Source: DASQZK01 sp963771005 (GTDB lineage Bacteria > Bacteroidota > Bacteroidia > Bacteroidales > GCA-2748055). From it: DNA of 64,000 bases. The stretch lies in NCBI GenBank assembly GCA_963771005.1, contig CAVYRO010000009.1, positions 33,000 through 96,999 of the forward strand. Reading direction: 5' to 3'. This document shows positions 36,839 to 45,837 of the stretch, one piece after another (within the stretch, counting starts at the first letter, position 1; each line of letters starts with the position of its first letter). Both the position numbers and the translations under genes were made by a program. The notes below the pieces were generated by a model. It did no database searches, was not told where the DNA came from, and worked only from the letters and a program-made list of their open reading frames with translations.

Positions 36839-37783
36839 TTGAGAATATTTATCACGATATCGCTGTTATTTGTATTTGCCCTGACCTATTCACAGCAGGA
36901 TCCTGTGTTCAGCCAGAACGCCTCGTGGATTTCTCTCATCAACCCGGGTGCGGCAGGAAGTCACGACAGGATCTGTCTCAATGCGGGGCACCGGCAGCAA
37001 TGGTCCGGATTCCCGGGGGCTCCCAACACTTCTTATTTCAGCGCGGAAGCTCCGTTCAGCTTTTTTGGTGCCAATCACGGAGCTGCGCTGAATGTTCTCA
37101 ATGACATCGCAGGAAAAGAAACGAATCTCGGGCTGGGCCTGTCTTATGCTTTCCGTTTGGATCTGGGGAAGGGAAAACTGGGTATCGGTATCAACGCCGG
37201 AATGCTTAACAAATCTCTCGTATTGGGCAAGGACGGGTGGATGGGTCCCGACGGTGAAGGAGATGTGGCAGGTGACCCGGCTATCCCGCAGAACGACGAG
37301 TCCAGGGTCGCACTGGATATGGGCATTGGTGTTTTTTATCGTACAGAAAATCTTTTTTTTGGAATTTCCACAACCCATTTGAATGAGGCCCGTATAAAGT
37401 TGGAAACCGCCACTCCGTATCTCGTCAGGCACTATTATGTTACGGCAGGGTATGATCTTCAGATGGCCAACCCTCTTTTCGAGGTGATGCCATCATTCGT
37501 TCTTAATTCAGACGGGAGACTCAATCAATTGTATGTTAATACAAATGTGAGATACAATAAAAGATTTTGGGGAGGCGTTTCATATAGAACCGGGGAGGAA
37601 GCCATTATCGGGATCATTGGCGTTGAGCTGTTTAACGGGGTGCGGATAGGTTACTCCTACGATTTCGATCTTGCAAAGCTTGGAAGGTACAACAACGGAA
37701 CGCACGAATTGACGGTAGGATATTGTTTTGACATCAGTACGGATAAGACTCCGCAAAAATACAAGAGCATTAGGTTTTTATAA
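36839..37783 (+). CDS. porP: Type IX secretion membrane protein PorP/SprF family
   Basis: 314-residue outer-membrane beta-barrel with signal peptide (IFITISLLFVFALTYS, cleaved before QQDPVFSQ). Diagnostic N-terminus: QDPVFSQNASWISLINPGAAGS; barrel strands such as GLGLSYAFRLDLGKGKLGIG, LFFGISTTHLNEARI, WGGVSYRTGEEAIIGIIGVE, and end with LTVGYCFDIS. The open frame begins at TTG 36839; no in-frame ATG gives the signal peptide. The order porP-gldK-gldL-gldM-gldN is the same as in Porphyromonas and Flavobacterium. PorP/SprF proteins are needed for secretion or surface attachment of cargo. Confidence 0.93.
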   Translation: MRIFITISLLFVFALTYSQQDPVFSQNASWISLINPGAAGSHDRICLNAGHRQQWSGFPGAPNTSYFSAEAPFSFFGANHGAALNVLNDIAGKETNLGLGLSYAFRLDLGKGKLGIGINAGMLNKSLVLGKDGWMGPDGEGDVAGDPAIPQNDESRVALDMGIGVFYRTENLFFGISTTHLNEARIKLETATPYLVRHYYVTAGYDLQMANPLFEVMPSFVLNSDGRLNQLYVNTNVRYNKRFWGGVSYRTGEEAIIGIIGVELFNGVRIGYSYDFDLAKLGRYNNGTHELTVGYCFDISTDKTPQKYKSIRFL

Positions 37784-37864
37784 TAATATACTTAATTTTA
37801 AAATTTGCTTCCTATAATTTTTACTTGGTTTAGATCGACTTTTGCAAATAACACTCAGAAAGCT

Positions 37865-39226
37865 ATGAAAAAGTTACTTTCCTTGCTGATTTTGTTGGCA
37901 ATACTTGGCAGCTGCACCAACTACAACAACGGGGAACTGGTCGGTGTTCAGGGGCGCAAAGCCTATGTTGAACCCGATCCATATGGTATGGTATTCATAC
38001 CGGCCGGTAGTTTCGTAATGGGTCCCAGCGACCAGGATGTGACCTTCTCCCAGAACGCCATGTCCAAAACCGTCTCCATCGATGCATTCTGGATGGATGA
38101 GACCGAAATTACCAATAACGAATACCGCCAGTTTGTCTACTGGGTCAAGGATTCCCTCCTCCGCCAGGCGCTGGTTGATGATCAGATCGATGATTATATC
38201 CTTAAGGATAAAGAAGGAAATCCGTTGATGATGAACAAAAACGGACAGGAATCACCCCTTATCGACTGGGATGCCAAAATCGACTACAAAGATGAGAATG
38301 GCGATGTTCAGGCTGCCATCGACAGGCTCGGGTTATATTACACCGGTGACGCCCAGTTCTGGGGCAGGAAACAACTTGCCGTTGAAAAGCTTATCTATGC
38401 CTATTACTGGTTCGATCTTCAGCAGGCTGCCAACAGATCCAACAGGTATAATTATAAAACACAGCAATATGAGGGCACCGTCGTCAATCCCGATGGTACG
38501 GTATCACCCGTCGAAGGAAGGCAATCGTTCGTGATCAAAGACCAGGTCCCGGTTTATCCGGATACCCTTGTCTGGATCGCCGACTTTACCTATTCATTCA
38601 ATGAACCTTATGCCAACCTATATTTCTGGCATCCTTCCTATGACAATTATCCCGTGGTGGGTGTGAACTGGAAACAGGCTTCGGCATTTTGTATCTGGAG
38701 AACGCAGTATCTGAATTCAGCGCTAGCCAAGGACAATCAGCCCTTTGTCCAGGATTACAGGCTGCCTATCGAAGCCGAGTGGGAATATGCCGCCCGTGGC
38801 AATCTCGATCTCAGTATGTATCCGTGGGGAGGACCATACACCCGCAACGCAGATGGATGTTTTATTGCCAACTTCAAACCTCTCAGGGGTAACTACATCG
38901 ACGACGGCGCACTTATCACCACGAGGGTGGGAGCTTATTCACCGAATGAATACGGTCTTTACGATATGGCAGGGAATGTGGCCGAGTGGACTGCCAATGC
39001 ATACGACGAATCGGCTTATGTATTCTCTCATAATATGAATCCGGACTATAAATATAACGCCAAACCAGACGATCCTCCCGTGATGAAAAGAAAAGTCGTC
39101 CGCGGCGGTTCATGGAAAGATGTGGCTCATTTCCTGCAAGTCAGTGTCAGAGACTATGAGTACCAGGACACAGCAAAATCTTACATCGGGTTCAGATGTG
39201 TACGTTCTTATTTAGGCACTAAATAA
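37865..39226 (+). CDS. gldK: Type IX secretion lipoprotein GldK/PorK
   Basis: Outer-membrane lipoprotein of the periplasmic ring formed with GldN. Signal MKKLLSLLILLAILGSC with the lipidated cysteine at 17. The rest is a formylglycine-generating-enzyme (SUMF1)-like domain: FIPAGSFVMGPSDQ, DAFWMDETEITNNEYRQFV, YPVVGVNWKQASAFCIWR, YRLPIEAEWEYAARG, YPWGG, MAGNVAEWTANAY, RKVVRGGSWKD and GFRCVRS. I use ATG 37865; the 20 codons upstream are not signal-like. The catalytic cysteines of true sulfatase-modifying enzymes are not expected to act here. Nothing indicates truncation. Confidence 0.96.
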   Translation: MKKLLSLLILLAILGSCTNYNNGELVGVQGRKAYVEPDPYGMVFIPAGSFVMGPSDQDVTFSQNAMSKTVSIDAFWMDETEITNNEYRQFVYWVKDSLLRQALVDDQIDDYILKDKEGNPLMMNKNGQESPLIDWDAKIDYKDENGDVQAAIDRLGLYYTGDAQFWGRKQLAVEKLIYAYYWFDLQQAANRSNRYNYKTQQYEGTVVNPDGTVSPVEGRQSFVIKDQVPVYPDTLVWIADFTYSFNEPYANLYFWHPSYDNYPVVGVNWKQASAFCIWRTQYLNSALAKDNQPFVQDYRLPIEAEWEYAARGNLDLSMYPWGGPYTRNADGCFIANFKPLRGNYIDDGALITTRVGAYSPNEYGLYDMAGNVAEWTANAYDESAYVFSHNMNPDYKYNAKPDDPPVMKRKVVRGGSWKDVAHFLQVSVRDYEYQDTAKSYIGFRCVRSYLGTK

Positions 39227-39242
39227 ATCAAATTCGATTAAT

Positions 39243-40208
39243 ATGAATGTTACCGAAATAGTTCAGAGTTCCGGGTGGAAGAATTTTATGGCCAAATTAT
39301 ACGGCCTCGGAGCTTCCGTAGTTATCATTGGAGCTATGTTCAAGCTGATGCATTGGAATGGCGCCAGTATTATGATCGTAGTCGGGCTGACAACGGAAGC
39401 CATCATTTTCTTTTTCTCCGCCTTTGAACCTCTCCATGAAGAACTCGACTGGACATTGGTTTATCCTGAATTGGCAGGGATGACAGATCCCGACGAGATG
39501 GAAAATATTCGCGAAGAAAGCCTGGCCGGACGCGGCATCGGATTGCAGAAATTCGATGATTTATTCAAGGAGGCAAATATTCGTCCTGAGACCATTCAAA
39601 GCCTGAGCAAAGGAATTAACAGCCTTTCAGAGACGACCGGGAATCTTGCAGATATCACAGCCGCCTCACTTGCTACAAAAGAATATCTCAACAGCATGAA
39701 AAGCGCCGCAAAGGCAGTACAGACTGTGTCTTTATCCTATTCCGATAATTCCGGTTCCCTGAATGAATCTGTCAATGCACTTGCTTCATCCTACAAGCAA
39801 ACTGCCGAGATCGTTAACAGGTCAGGAGAAGAAGTTGCAAAGAAATTTGCCCAGCAATCCGCAGAACTCACTTCGTCCTACAACGAACTGACCAGTACCG
39901 TGAAATCCGATTATTCCAACATATCGGCCGGTCATAAGCAGTTCAGTGAGCAGCTCGCTTCACTCAACAGAAACCTGACCGAGCTGAATTCAGCTTACGA
40001 AGCCCAGGTGAAGGGTACCCAGCAGCACCTGAAGGGAAGTGACAATATCTATAAAGGCATTGAGGATATGCTCAAAAACCTGAAAACTTCTGTCGATGAG
40101 ACCCAAAAATACCGGGATGAGATCACCAGGTTAAGTCAGAATCTGTCGGAATTAAATAACATTTACGGTAATATGCTCTCCGCAATGAGCGTTGTTACCA
40201 GGAAATAA
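39243..40208 (+). CDS. gldL: Type IX secretion inner-membrane motor protein GldL
   Basis: Stator-like subunit of the proton-driven GldLM motor. Two membrane helices: LYGLGASVVIIGAMFKLMHW (about 19-38) and ASIMIVVGLTTEAIIFFFSA (41-60). The glutamate in TEAII (about residue 52) is placed like the proton-channel glutamate in helix 2 of Flavobacterium GldL. A long soluble cytoplasmic part follows, with coiled-coil-like repeats (SYNELTSTVKSDYSNISAG, QLASLNRNLTELNSAYEAQ). 321 residues. Sixteen bases from gldK and fifteen from gldM. Confidence 0.96.
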   Translation: MNVTEIVQSSGWKNFMAKLYGLGASVVIIGAMFKLMHWNGASIMIVVGLTTEAIIFFFSAFEPLHEELDWTLVYPELAGMTDPDEMENIREESLAGRGIGLQKFDDLFKEANIRPETIQSLSKGINSLSETTGNLADITAASLATKEYLNSMKSAAKAVQTVSLSYSDNSGSLNESVNALASSYKQTAEIVNRSGEEVAKKFAQQSAELTSSYNELTSTVKSDYSNISAGHKQFSEQLASLNRNLTELNSAYEAQVKGTQQHLKGSDNIYKGIEDMLKNLKTSVDETQKYRDEITRLSQNLSELNNIYGNMLSAMSVVTRK

Positions 40209-40223
40209 TCCTTTTAAACGGCT

Positions 40224-41804
40224 ATGGCTCACGGCAAAGAAACTCCGCGTCAAAAAATGATCGGCATGATGTATCTCGTACTTACATCATTGCTTGCACT
40301 CAATGTGTCACGAGAAGTTCTCGACGCCTTTACACTGGTTGACGAAGGATTAAGTGAAACAACCGAAAACTTTTCCAAAAAGAACGGTTCTCTGTACGAT
40401 GAATTCACTTCGGCGTACGAGATAAATCCCACCAAAGTTGAACAATGGAAGGAGAAGTCGGATGAGGTCAGAACCAAATCGCAGGAATTGTATGACTTCA
40501 TCCAGGAATGCAAGAAAGATATCGTCATAAAATCGGAAGGCCCGGAAACCGATGCCATCCGTGACGGTGAGGTTCATCTCCAGTATGTCGACGGGAAAGA
40601 TAATATGGATATACCTGCCCAGATCATGATCCTCGACAAAAAAGGTGAACAGGTCAAGGAAAAGATCAATGATTACAGGGATTATCTGCTTGGCCTGATC
40701 GAAGACAAGGAAACCTATTCCTCGATCTATTCATCCATTGAAAACTCACTGGTAACCAAAGATCCGGAAGCCACCGGCCATTCGAAGGGTGAACATATAA
40801 CCTGGGAATCGGAACATTTCGAGCACCTTCCCCTGGCTTCCGTCATCACCCTGCTCTCCAAAATGCAGAGTGACGTGCGGAACTCGGAAGCGGAGATCCT
40901 TTCCTACCTTCTCAGTCAGATCGACGCAGGATCATTCAAATTTAACAAGATCGACGCAGTGGTCATTGCAAATTCCGACTATGTTTTCAAGGGGCAGGAG
41001 TACAATGCAAAAATCTTTCTCGCGGCGTACGACTCAACAAAAACACCCATTGTGAAACTGTCTGGCGGTCAGGAGCTGAAGATTGAGAACGGGAAAGGAA
41101 TTTATACTCCTCCCACCAATTCCATCGGCCTGCATAAATGGGGCGGAACGATCATCCTGGATACCGGCGACGGAAGGACCATTACGAGACCCTTCGAAGC
41201 ACAGTACCAGGTAGCGGAAGCGAGCGCTGTCGTTTCTCCTACAAAAATGAACGTCTTCTATCGCGGCGTTGATAACCCGGTAGCCATCTCCGTATCAGGC
41301 GTGCCAAGCGAAAATATAAGGGCCGAGATCTCAAAGGGAAGAATTCAAGCCACCGGCAAAGGCTGGATCGTCAGACCCGCAACGGGACCTGAAGGTGAGG
41401 TGGTGACTGTAAAAGTGTATGCCAATATCGAGAACAATTCACGATTCATGGGAAGCATGGATTTCAGGGTGAAGGATGTTCCCGACCCCGTCGCAGAGAT
41501 CAGGGGCAGGTCCCAGGGAGCCATCTCACTCACCGATCTTACCAGGGCATCGGGCGTGGATGCCGAACTTAAGAATTTTGATTTCGACCTGGACTTTACC
41601 GTTACCGAATTTACGGTTTCAGCCGTTCTTTCGGGCGGATTCACAAAAAGTGAAAAGTCAACCAATAATAAATTCACCCCTGCTCAGCTAGGAATAATCA
41701 CCCAGCTTACACCAGGGAAAAACCTGACGGTAACCGATATCAAAGCTATTGGCCCCGACGGCAAATCCAGGATGCTTAACTCCATTGTACTGAAAATTTT
41801 ATAA
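40224..41804 (+). CDS. gldM: Type IX secretion motor protein GldM
   Basis: Partner of GldL; one N-terminal membrane helix (MIGMMYLVLTSLLALNVS, about residues 12-29, after the conserved KETPRQKM) and a long periplasmic part of four domains that reaches the GldKN ring. Conserved stretches: REVLDAFTLVDEGLSETT, NIDIPAQ-like DNMDIPAQIMILDKKG, YNAKIFLAAYDSTK, VVSPTKMNVFYRGVDNP and IAVSGVPSENI-like AISVSGVPSENIRA. 526 residues, full length. Confidence 0.96.
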   Translation: MAHGKETPRQKMIGMMYLVLTSLLALNVSREVLDAFTLVDEGLSETTENFSKKNGSLYDEFTSAYEINPTKVEQWKEKSDEVRTKSQELYDFIQECKKDIVIKSEGPETDAIRDGEVHLQYVDGKDNMDIPAQIMILDKKGEQVKEKINDYRDYLLGLIEDKETYSSIYSSIENSLVTKDPEATGHSKGEHITWESEHFEHLPLASVITLLSKMQSDVRNSEAEILSYLLSQIDAGSFKFNKIDAVVIANSDYVFKGQEYNAKIFLAAYDSTKTPIVKLSGGQELKIENGKGIYTPPTNSIGLHKWGGTIILDTGDGRTITRPFEAQYQVAEASAVVSPTKMNVFYRGVDNPVAISVSGVPSENIRAEISKGRIQATGKGWIVRPATGPEGEVVTVKVYANIENNSRFMGSMDFRVKDVPDPVAEIRGRSQGAISLTDLTRASGVDAELKNFDFDLDFTVTEFTVSAVLSGGFTKSEKSTNNKFTPAQLGIITQLTPGKNLTVTDIKAIGPDGKSRMLNSIVLKIL

Positions 41805-41815
41805 ACACAACAATA

Positions 41816-42715
41816 ATGAAAAGGACTGCTCTGTTATTAGTTGCATCATTCATTCTGCACGGAACATGGATCGCAGTGAATGCCCAGCAGGTTACAACTA
41901 CTCCTGCCTCAGCCAATCCGCAAATGGCCCCGGATTCACAATCCATCGTGAACGTTTATGATAAGATCCATATTCCGGAGAAAAAACCCATTCCCTATGT
42001 TCCGATCCGTGAAGCCGATGTTATGTGGTCAAAGGATGTATGGCGGATCATCGACCTCAGGGAAAAGATGAACCTCCCGCTATACTATCCCACAAAACCC
42101 ATTGGTCAGAGAATGAGCCTGTTCTCATTGATCATGCACGGAATTCATGAGAACAATCTCCATGCATACAAAGAAGACAAATACAAACTCTTCTCCACCG
42201 AAACTCAGATCGGAGCAAAAGAGATCATCCAGGCACTTGGCGCCGACACACTTTTCCCGGGTACACCCAATGAACAGGTGATCGTCAGGAGTGACTATGT
42301 GCTGCAATATCTCGTTAAGGAAAAATGGTTCTTTGACAAGCAGGCATCAACCATGCGCGTCAGGATCGTCGGAATGGCACCGATCAAGGTATACCACCGC
42401 CAGCTCAAGGATGCCAACGGCAATATCACGATCTCGCCGGAGGTGACCCGTGAGATCCTCTGCTGGATATATTTCCCGGAATACCGTGACCTCTTTGCAA
42501 GGTATGAAGTTTTTAATCCGAATAATGACTCCCAAAATATCTCGTATGACGATTTGTTCATGCAAAGGCGCTTCGCGTCTTTTATCTACGGAGAATCCAA
42601 TGAGTACGACAACCGGCTGATACCTGATTATCTGACGGGTGACGACATCCTCTACGAAGCTGATAAAATCAAGCAACAACTCTTTGATTTCGAACACGAT
42701 CTCTGGGAGTATTAA
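41816..42715 (+). CDS. gldN: Type IX secretion ring protein GldN/PorN
   Basis: Periplasmic ring component binding GldK. Signal peptide MKRTALLLVASFILHGTWIA ending NAQQ, then the family core: YVPIREADVMWSKDVWRIID (about 62-81), REKMNLPLYYPTKPIGQRMS, LFSLIMHGI, WFFDKQASTMRVRIVGMAPI and ILCWIYFPEYRDLFARYEVF. 299 residues, last gene of the run; a factor-independent terminator follows after about 30 bases. Confidence 0.96.
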   Translation: MKRTALLLVASFILHGTWIAVNAQQVTTTPASANPQMAPDSQSIVNVYDKIHIPEKKPIPYVPIREADVMWSKDVWRIIDLREKMNLPLYYPTKPIGQRMSLFSLIMHGIHENNLHAYKEDKYKLFSTETQIGAKEIIQALGADTLFPGTPNEQVIVRSDYVLQYLVKEKWFFDKQASTMRVRIVGMAPIKVYHRQLKDANGNITISPEVTREILCWIYFPEYRDLFARYEVFNPNNDSQNISYDDLFMQRRFASFIYGESNEYDNRLIPDYLTGDDILYEADKIKQQLFDFEHDLWEY

Positions 42716-42747
42716 TAGTGAATCCAACCTGAATACCCTGATATTAA

Positions 42748-42783
42748 AAATCCGTGCTGATGTTTTTCAGCGCGGATTTTTTT
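42748..42783 (+). terminator. Factor-independent terminator after gldN
   Basis: Stem AAATCCGTGCTGA / TCAGCGCGGATTT (one G-T pair) with a six-base loop and a trailing run of T up to 42783. It closes the porP-gldKLMN transcript. Confidence 0.85.
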
Positions 42784-42792
42784 GGGGGGGTA

Positions 42793-42966
42793 ACAGGTCG
42801 CGACCTGTCATTACGGTACTGCGATTGCGACCTGGCTGCGTTGCGACCTGGCAATGCGATTGCGACCTGGCAATGCGATTGCGACCTGGCAATGCGGTTG
42901 CGACCTGGCAATGCGGTTGCGACCTGGCAATGCGGTTGCGACCTGGCAATGCGATTGCGACCTGGT
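42793..42966. repeat. 19-bp tandem array seeded by palindrome ACAGGTCGCGACCTGT
   Basis: The perfect 16-base palindrome ACAGGTCGCGACCTGT lies at 42793-42808. It is followed by about eight copies of a unit of roughly 19 bases, GCGATTGCGACCTGGCAAT (variants GCGGTTG, and shorter TGCGTTGCGACCTGG). GCGACCTG is shared by palindrome and unit, so the array appears to have grown from the right half of the palindrome. It fills the space between gldN and manC. Short open frames across it are repeat artefacts. Confidence 0.9.
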
Positions 42967-42982
42967 ACTGCGGACGAATGCG

Positions 42983-44077
42983 TTATATAAATTTCTCGCC
43001 GCCGCTTAGTTTCACATCGTTAACAAAGGTCTTTATCCGCTGTTCCTGATCCAGTTTGCAGATCAGGAGGACATCATCGCTGTCGACGACAACATAATCC
43101 TCGAGACCCTGGATAACCACCAGTTTTTCACCTTTGATATTGATCAGGGACCGGTGGGTATCGAAGGAAAATATGCTGCCGCCCATGATGGCATTCTGTA
43201 ATGCATCCTTTTTCACCTGGTCATACAGGGAGCCCCATGTCCCGAGATCGCTCCAGCCGATATCGGTGGCGAGAACGAAAACATTCTCAGCCTTCTCCAT
43301 AACGCCGTAATCGATCGAAATATTTTTACACCCGGCATAGGTCTCCTCGATGAAGGATGCCTCGTCCGGTGTGCCGTAGATGCCATCACCATCTTCAAAG
43401 GCAGTGCTTACATCGGGGAGGTGACGCTGGAAAGCTTCCACAATGGATGCAAGGGACCAGAAAAAGATACCGGCATTCCAGTAGAATTCACCGCTCTCAA
43501 AAAATACACGCGCCAGCTTCTCGTCGGGTTTTTCAGTGAAGGTTTTTACTTTTTGAAGAGTGCAATTTTTGGTTTCGCTGATGGCGGCTCTTTCGGCCTG
43601 TATATATCCGTAACCGGTTTCGGGTCGGCTGGGTTGTATGCCCAGCGTAAGGAGGGCATTGTTCTTTTCGACAAATTCAAGACCTATCCGGAGTACGTCG
43701 CGGAATTCCTCTTCCTTCATGATCAGGTGATCGGAAGGAGCGACAACCATCCGGGCTTCCGGATCCCTTGACCTGATGCTGAAGGCGGCATAGGCAACGC
43801 AGGGAGCCGTATTCCTCCGGTAAGGCTCGAGGAGGATGTTCTCCTCCTTCATGGCAGGGAGCTGGTGCGTGATCAGGTCCCGGTATTCCGCATTGCTGAC
43901 GATATAAATGTTCTCAGTGGGAATGACAGATGCAAATCGTTCGAAGGTCTGCTGAAGCAAGGAGCTTCCCACGCCCAAAATATCAAGGAACTGTTTTGGA
44001 CGGGATGTACGGCTGAGGGGCCAGAAACGGCTCCCTACTCCCCCGGCCATAATGACACAATACTCGTGTTTATTCAT
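42983..44077 (-). CDS. manC: Mannose-1-phosphate guanylyltransferase
   Basis: Makes GDP-mannose from mannose-1-phosphate and GTP for envelope polysaccharides. Seen: YCVIMAGGVGSRFWPLSRT then RPKQFLDI (nucleotide loop), PSDHLIMKEEEF, LLTLGIQPSRPETGYGYIQ, VKTFTEKPD, FYWNAGIFFWS and SIDYGVMEKAENVFVLATDI. I start at 44077 (MNKHEYCVIMAGG), preceded by AAAGAAAGGG as ribosome site; the longer frame adds seven residues. 364 residues: pyrophosphorylase domain only, with no phosphomannose isomerase fusion. Confidence 0.95.
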   Translation of the reverse strand: MNKHEYCVIMAGGVGSRFWPLSRTSRPKQFLDILGVGSSLLQQTFERFASVIPTENIYIVSNAEYRDLITHQLPAMKEENILLEPYRRNTAPCVAYAAFSIRSRDPEARMVVAPSDHLIMKEEEFRDVLRIGLEFVEKNNALLTLGIQPSRPETGYGYIQAERAAISETKNCTLQKVKTFTEKPDEKLARVFFESGEFYWNAGIFFWSLASIVEAFQRHLPDVSTAFEDGDGIYGTPDEASFIEETYAGCKNISIDYGVMEKAENVFVLATDIGWSDLGTWGSLYDQVKKDALQNAIMGGSIFSFDTHRSLINIKGEKLVVIQGLEDYVVVDSDDVLLICKLDQEQRIKTFVNDVKLSGGEKFI

Positions 44078-44325
44078 AACCCTTTCTTTGTTTTTCAAGA
44101 GGTTAAACTAACCTTATTAATTGAATTATCCTTGTCGCAAACCGATCTTTTCCATCAAACCGGTGTTTCTAATGATTAAAACCCTGCTAAAGAAACAGGC
44201 CCTTAAATGGCCAGATCCCGGTTCACAGGAAAATCCGGTCAGGGCAAAAATAAAGGATATTTCATAGACAACCAGATATCTGAGAATGTTTTAGAACGGA
44301 ATCTGCTCTATACCGAGAATATTAG

Positions 44326-44333
44326 TAATTTTG
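44326..44333 (+). promoter_or_regulatory. -7 promoter box (TAATTTTG) for mlaE
   Basis: Matches TAnnTTTG 17 bases before the mlaE start. The 273-base space between manC and mlaE otherwise shows nothing I can assign. Confidence 0.45.
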
Positions 44334-44350
44334 CAGTAAACAGATAAGCT

Positions 44351-45091
44351 ATGAAGTTTTTTGAACAGGCGGGAAGATATTTCATGTTGCTCTGGAAGGT
44401 ATTCGCAAAACCTGAAAAGTTCAGGATTTATTATAATCAGACTATCGGTGAAATAGAGAGCCTCGGCATCAACTCGTTCGGCATCGTGGTGATCATCTCC
44501 CTGTTCGTCGGAGCAGTCATTACCATCCAGACAAATTTCAACATTGAAAATCCCCTCCTGCCAAGATATCTCGTCGGCGTTACTGTGAGGGACTCCCTTC
44601 TCCTCGAATTCTCTTCCACCATGGTAGCCCTTATCCTCGCCGGAAAAGTCGGATCAAACATTGCATCCGAGATCGGTACCATGCGGGTATCGGAACAGAT
44701 CGATGCTCTCGAGATCATGGGCGTCAATTCAGCAAGTTACCTGATCTTTCCAAAGATCATCGCTGCCATGTTCTTCTTCCCCATCCTGTCCCTTCTGAGC
44801 ATGTTCGTCGGCATCTTCGGAGGATACCTTGTATGTGCGATCACGGAGATCCTGTCGCCGGCCGATTACATTTACGGCATCCAGTATGCCTTCTATCCCT
44901 ATTATATCAGTTATGCCCTGACAAAAACCGTATTTTACGCATTCATCATCGTTACCGTCTCGGCATTCCAGGGCTACTATGCAGAGGGAGGCGCCCTCGA
45001 GGTCGGACGGTCAAGCACACGGGCCGTGGTTTACAGCAGTATCCTCATCCTTCTCGCCAACCTCGTCCTTACCAAACTCATCCTGTCATGA
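44351..45091 (+). CDS. mlaE: MlaE-family phospholipid ABC transporter permease
   Basis: Inner-membrane permease of the Mla/Ttg2 lipid transport system that keeps outer-membrane asymmetry. Seen: SFGIVVIISLFVGAVITIQT, RYLVGVTVRDSLLLEFSSTM, ALILAGKVGSNIASEIGTMR (family signature), SEQIDALEIMGVNSASYLI, FPKIIAAMFFFPILSLLSMF and AFIIVTVSAFQGYYAEGGA. 246 residues with about five spans. ATGA overlap with mlaF. Confidence 0.95.
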   Translation: MKFFEQAGRYFMLLWKVFAKPEKFRIYYNQTIGEIESLGINSFGIVVIISLFVGAVITIQTNFNIENPLLPRYLVGVTVRDSLLLEFSSTMVALILAGKVGSNIASEIGTMRVSEQIDALEIMGVNSASYLIFPKIIAAMFFFPILSLLSMFVGIFGGYLVCAITEILSPADYIYGIQYAFYPYYISYALTKTVFYAFIIVTVSAFQGYYAEGGALEVGRSSTRAVVYSSILILLANLVLTKLILS

Positions 45092-45837
45092 TCCGGGTTA
45101 TCAACGTTACCAAGACATTCGACGGCACTCCCGTACTGGAGAACGTGACCGTTACCTTCGAACAGGGTAAAACGAACCTGATCATCGGCCAGAGCGGCTC
45201 GGGAAAGACCGTGCTCCTGAAATCCATCGTCGGACTTCATGAGATCGATTCCGGTGAGATCTGGTTTGATGACCGCCTTTATAATACACTGTCCTTCAAG
45301 GAGAGAAAAAAGATCCGGAAGGAGATCGGTATGCTCTTCCAGGGTGCGGCGCTCTTCGATTCATCAACAGTGGAACAAAATGTCAGGTTTCCGCTGGATA
45401 TGTTCACGGAGATCAGCGAAGAGGAGAAACAGGAACGGGTGAATTTCTGCCTGAAGAGGGTGAATATCGTCAATGCAAACAAACTCTACCCTGACGAACT
45501 CAGCGGGGGGATGAAAAAACGCGTTGCGATCGCCCGTGCGATCGCCCTGAATCCCAAATACCTCTTCTGCGATGAACCCAATTCGGGACTCGATCCCAAG
45601 ACCGCCATCGTTATCGATAACCTGATCAAGGAGATCACGGAAGAATTCAATATCACCACCATCGTTAACACACATGATATGAATTCAGTGCTCGAAATAG
45701 GTGATAAGGTGGTCTTCATCTACCAGGGACGTAAGATCTGGGAAGGTACAAAACAGGATATCCTGCATACCAGCAATGAAACCCTGAATGACTTCGTCTT
45801 CGCCACAACCCTGGCACAACAGCTTAAGAAACAATGA
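45088..45837 (+). CDS. mlaF: MlaF-family phospholipid ABC transporter ATPase
   Basis: ATPase for MlaE. Walker A IIGQSGSGKTVLLKS, signature ELSGGMKKRVAIARA, Walker B YLFCDEPNSGLDP, and switch VNTHDMNSVLEIGD. True start is ATG 45088 inside the mlaE stop region (MIRVINVTKTF); the longer open frame upstream is antisense-like noise over mlaE. 249 residues. The MCE-domain substrate-binding gene mlaD usually follows but is not here; mobA takes its place. Confidence 0.94.
   Translation: MIRVINVTKTFDGTPVLENVTVTFEQGKTNLIIGQSGSGKTVLLKSIVGLHEIDSGEIWFDDRLYNTLSFKERKKIRKEIGMLFQGAALFDSSTVEQNVRFPLDMFTEISEEEKQERVNFCLKRVNIVNANKLYPDELSGGMKKRVAIARAIALNPKYLFCDEPNSGLDPKTAIVIDNLIKEITEEFNITTIVNTHDMNSVLEIGDKVVFIYQGRKIWEGTKQDILHTSNETLNDFVFATTLAQQLKKQ

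Noticed and set aside
42639..43049. Open frames with RLRPGNAVATWQC repeats between gldN and manC
   Set aside because: They translate the 19-bp array and overlap the gldN end and the manC end.
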